Both the position numbers and the translations under genes were made by a program. From Lachnospiraceae bacterium (GTDB lineage: Bacteria; Bacillota; Clostridia; Lachnospirales; Lachnospiraceae): a DNA stretch of 64,000 bases. Under the pieces are notes generated by a model. That model was not told the DNA's origin, did not search any database, and saw only the letters and a list, made by a program, of their open reading frames with translations. Shown piece after piece: positions 63,442 through 64,000 of this stretch. Within the stretch, counting starts at the first letter, position 1; every line of letters starts with the position of its first letter. The DNA is taken from contig VSNR01000001.1 of NCBI GenBank assembly GCA_009774345.1, forward strand, positions 1-64,000. Reading direction: 5' to 3'.

Positions 63442-64000
63442 ATGGTTTTTTATATTTTGATGATCCTGTTTACGATGATTCTGTTTCGGAAAACGGAGCG
63501 TGCATTCACACAAGCCCCGAAGCTTGAAATCTTCTTTTGCTTGTCATGGTTTTTGTTTTATTTTTTGCTTGCCATGATGAGTATGCAGTTTGAGCTGCAG
63601 TTGGTAAATGAAATTTCAAACTGGCTTTTCTTTGTTTTGTTTCCGTTGCTGATTACAGCCAGATTGCGAAAAGAATCACTTAAAAAGACACTCCATGAAA
63701 TCGGAATAAAGCGTTTTGATAAGAAAACAGGACTGAAAACGCTGTTGGTTTGTCTGATTTATATTGTTATTGTTTTCACAATGTTCAGTGCGGGGGAGGA
63801 AACAGATATCACGATAGAAGACATACCAAAAATAGTGGCATATTTACCGCTGTTTTGGATTTTAATGATTCTGACAGCCGGTTTTACAGAAGAGTTCTTC
63901 TTTCGGGGAGTTCTCCAGCGGTGTATGATGAATGCATTGAAACGCCCCTGTACAGCTATTCTGATTAGCAGCATTTTATTTGGTCTCTATCATTTTCCAT
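63442..64000 (+). CDS. CPBP-family intramembrane metalloprotease, cut by the window end
   Basis: 186 codons are open to the window edge. AAGGAG precedes the ATG at 63442. Membrane helices start at residue 2; the CPBP motifs TEEFFFRGVLQR and FGLYHFP are present, and the later His motif should lie beyond the window. It differs in sequence from the upstream CPBP protein, so this is a family pair rather than a recent copy. Confidence 0.85.
   Translation, partial: MVFYILMILFTMILFRKTERAFTQAPKLEIFFCLSWFLFYFLLAMMSMQFELQLVNEISNWLFFVLFPLLITARLRKESLKKTLHEIGIKRFDKKTGLKTLLVCLIYIVIVFTMFSAGEETDITIEDIPKIVAYLPLFWILMILTAGFTEEFFFRGVLQRCMMNALKRPCTAILISSILFGLYHFP

Overview
The window looks like chromosomal DNA of a Gram-positive anaerobe of the class Clostridia, most likely family Lachnospiraceae. 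This is an inference from strong AGGAGG-type ribosome binding sites, TTGACA/TATAAT promoters with 17-base spacers, meso-diaminopimelate dehydrogenase, a Lachnospiraceae-type flagellin N-terminus, a CD1871A-type CXXC microprotein and a DUF1703 AAA/nuclease gene. No outer-membrane genes are seen.

Layout. 1-4419: broken ISAs1-family transposase and a pair of ABC exporter half-transporters. 4544-7604: MoxR ATPase plus a metallopeptidase-like/VWA protein. 7613-16097: housekeeping block (aspS, tRNA-Tyr, C39-like peptidase, phosphofructokinase, metG, HAD phosphatase, diaminopimelate dehydrogenase) with structured repeats between genes. 16165-19711: Rpn-type remnant, ZIP metal transporter, two ABC-2 permeases, tag. 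19747-26010: lipoprotein, response regulator, histidine kinase, ABC ATPase and FtsX-type permease, which read as one sensing and export module. 26050-28876: small AT-rich unknown genes and an ArsR-type regulator. 29315-32624: second MoxR operon (MoxR, DUF58, membrane protein). 32768-34043: hairpin cluster and a plasmid-type Rep_3 initiator. 34127-38909: ABC-2 export operon with an unusual Pro/Gln-rich membrane protein. 38860-47357: polyferredoxin with CXXC microprotein, esterase-DUF3237 fusion, two chemoreceptors flanking a GH13 glucosidase, and a Nudix hydrolase. 47418-50927: BlaI-like repressor and a 1020-residue M56 receptor. 51196-54621: SUKH protein, rhomboid, HD, phosphoesterase, acetyltransferase. 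54994-58742: RNA ligase, DUF1703 AAA/nuclease and an HD plus polynucleotide-kinase protein, a likely RNA-repair locus. 58755-64000: MerR/TipAS regulator with its own 19-base-spacer promoter, a lipoprotein, a patch of gene debris (PPOX, truncated flagellin, HTH tail, GH31 tail), an ArsC/Spx protein and two CPBP proteases.

The two points most worth following are the RNA-repair locus at 54994-58742 and a dispersed structured element found at 9644, 9732, 12205, 32815 and probably 54904. Each copy has an outer stem, a purine-rich bulge containing AGGAA on the 5' side, and an inner hairpin. The stems differ in sequence between copies but keep their pairing.

Everything here was read by eye. Family names rest on recognised motifs; no database search was run.
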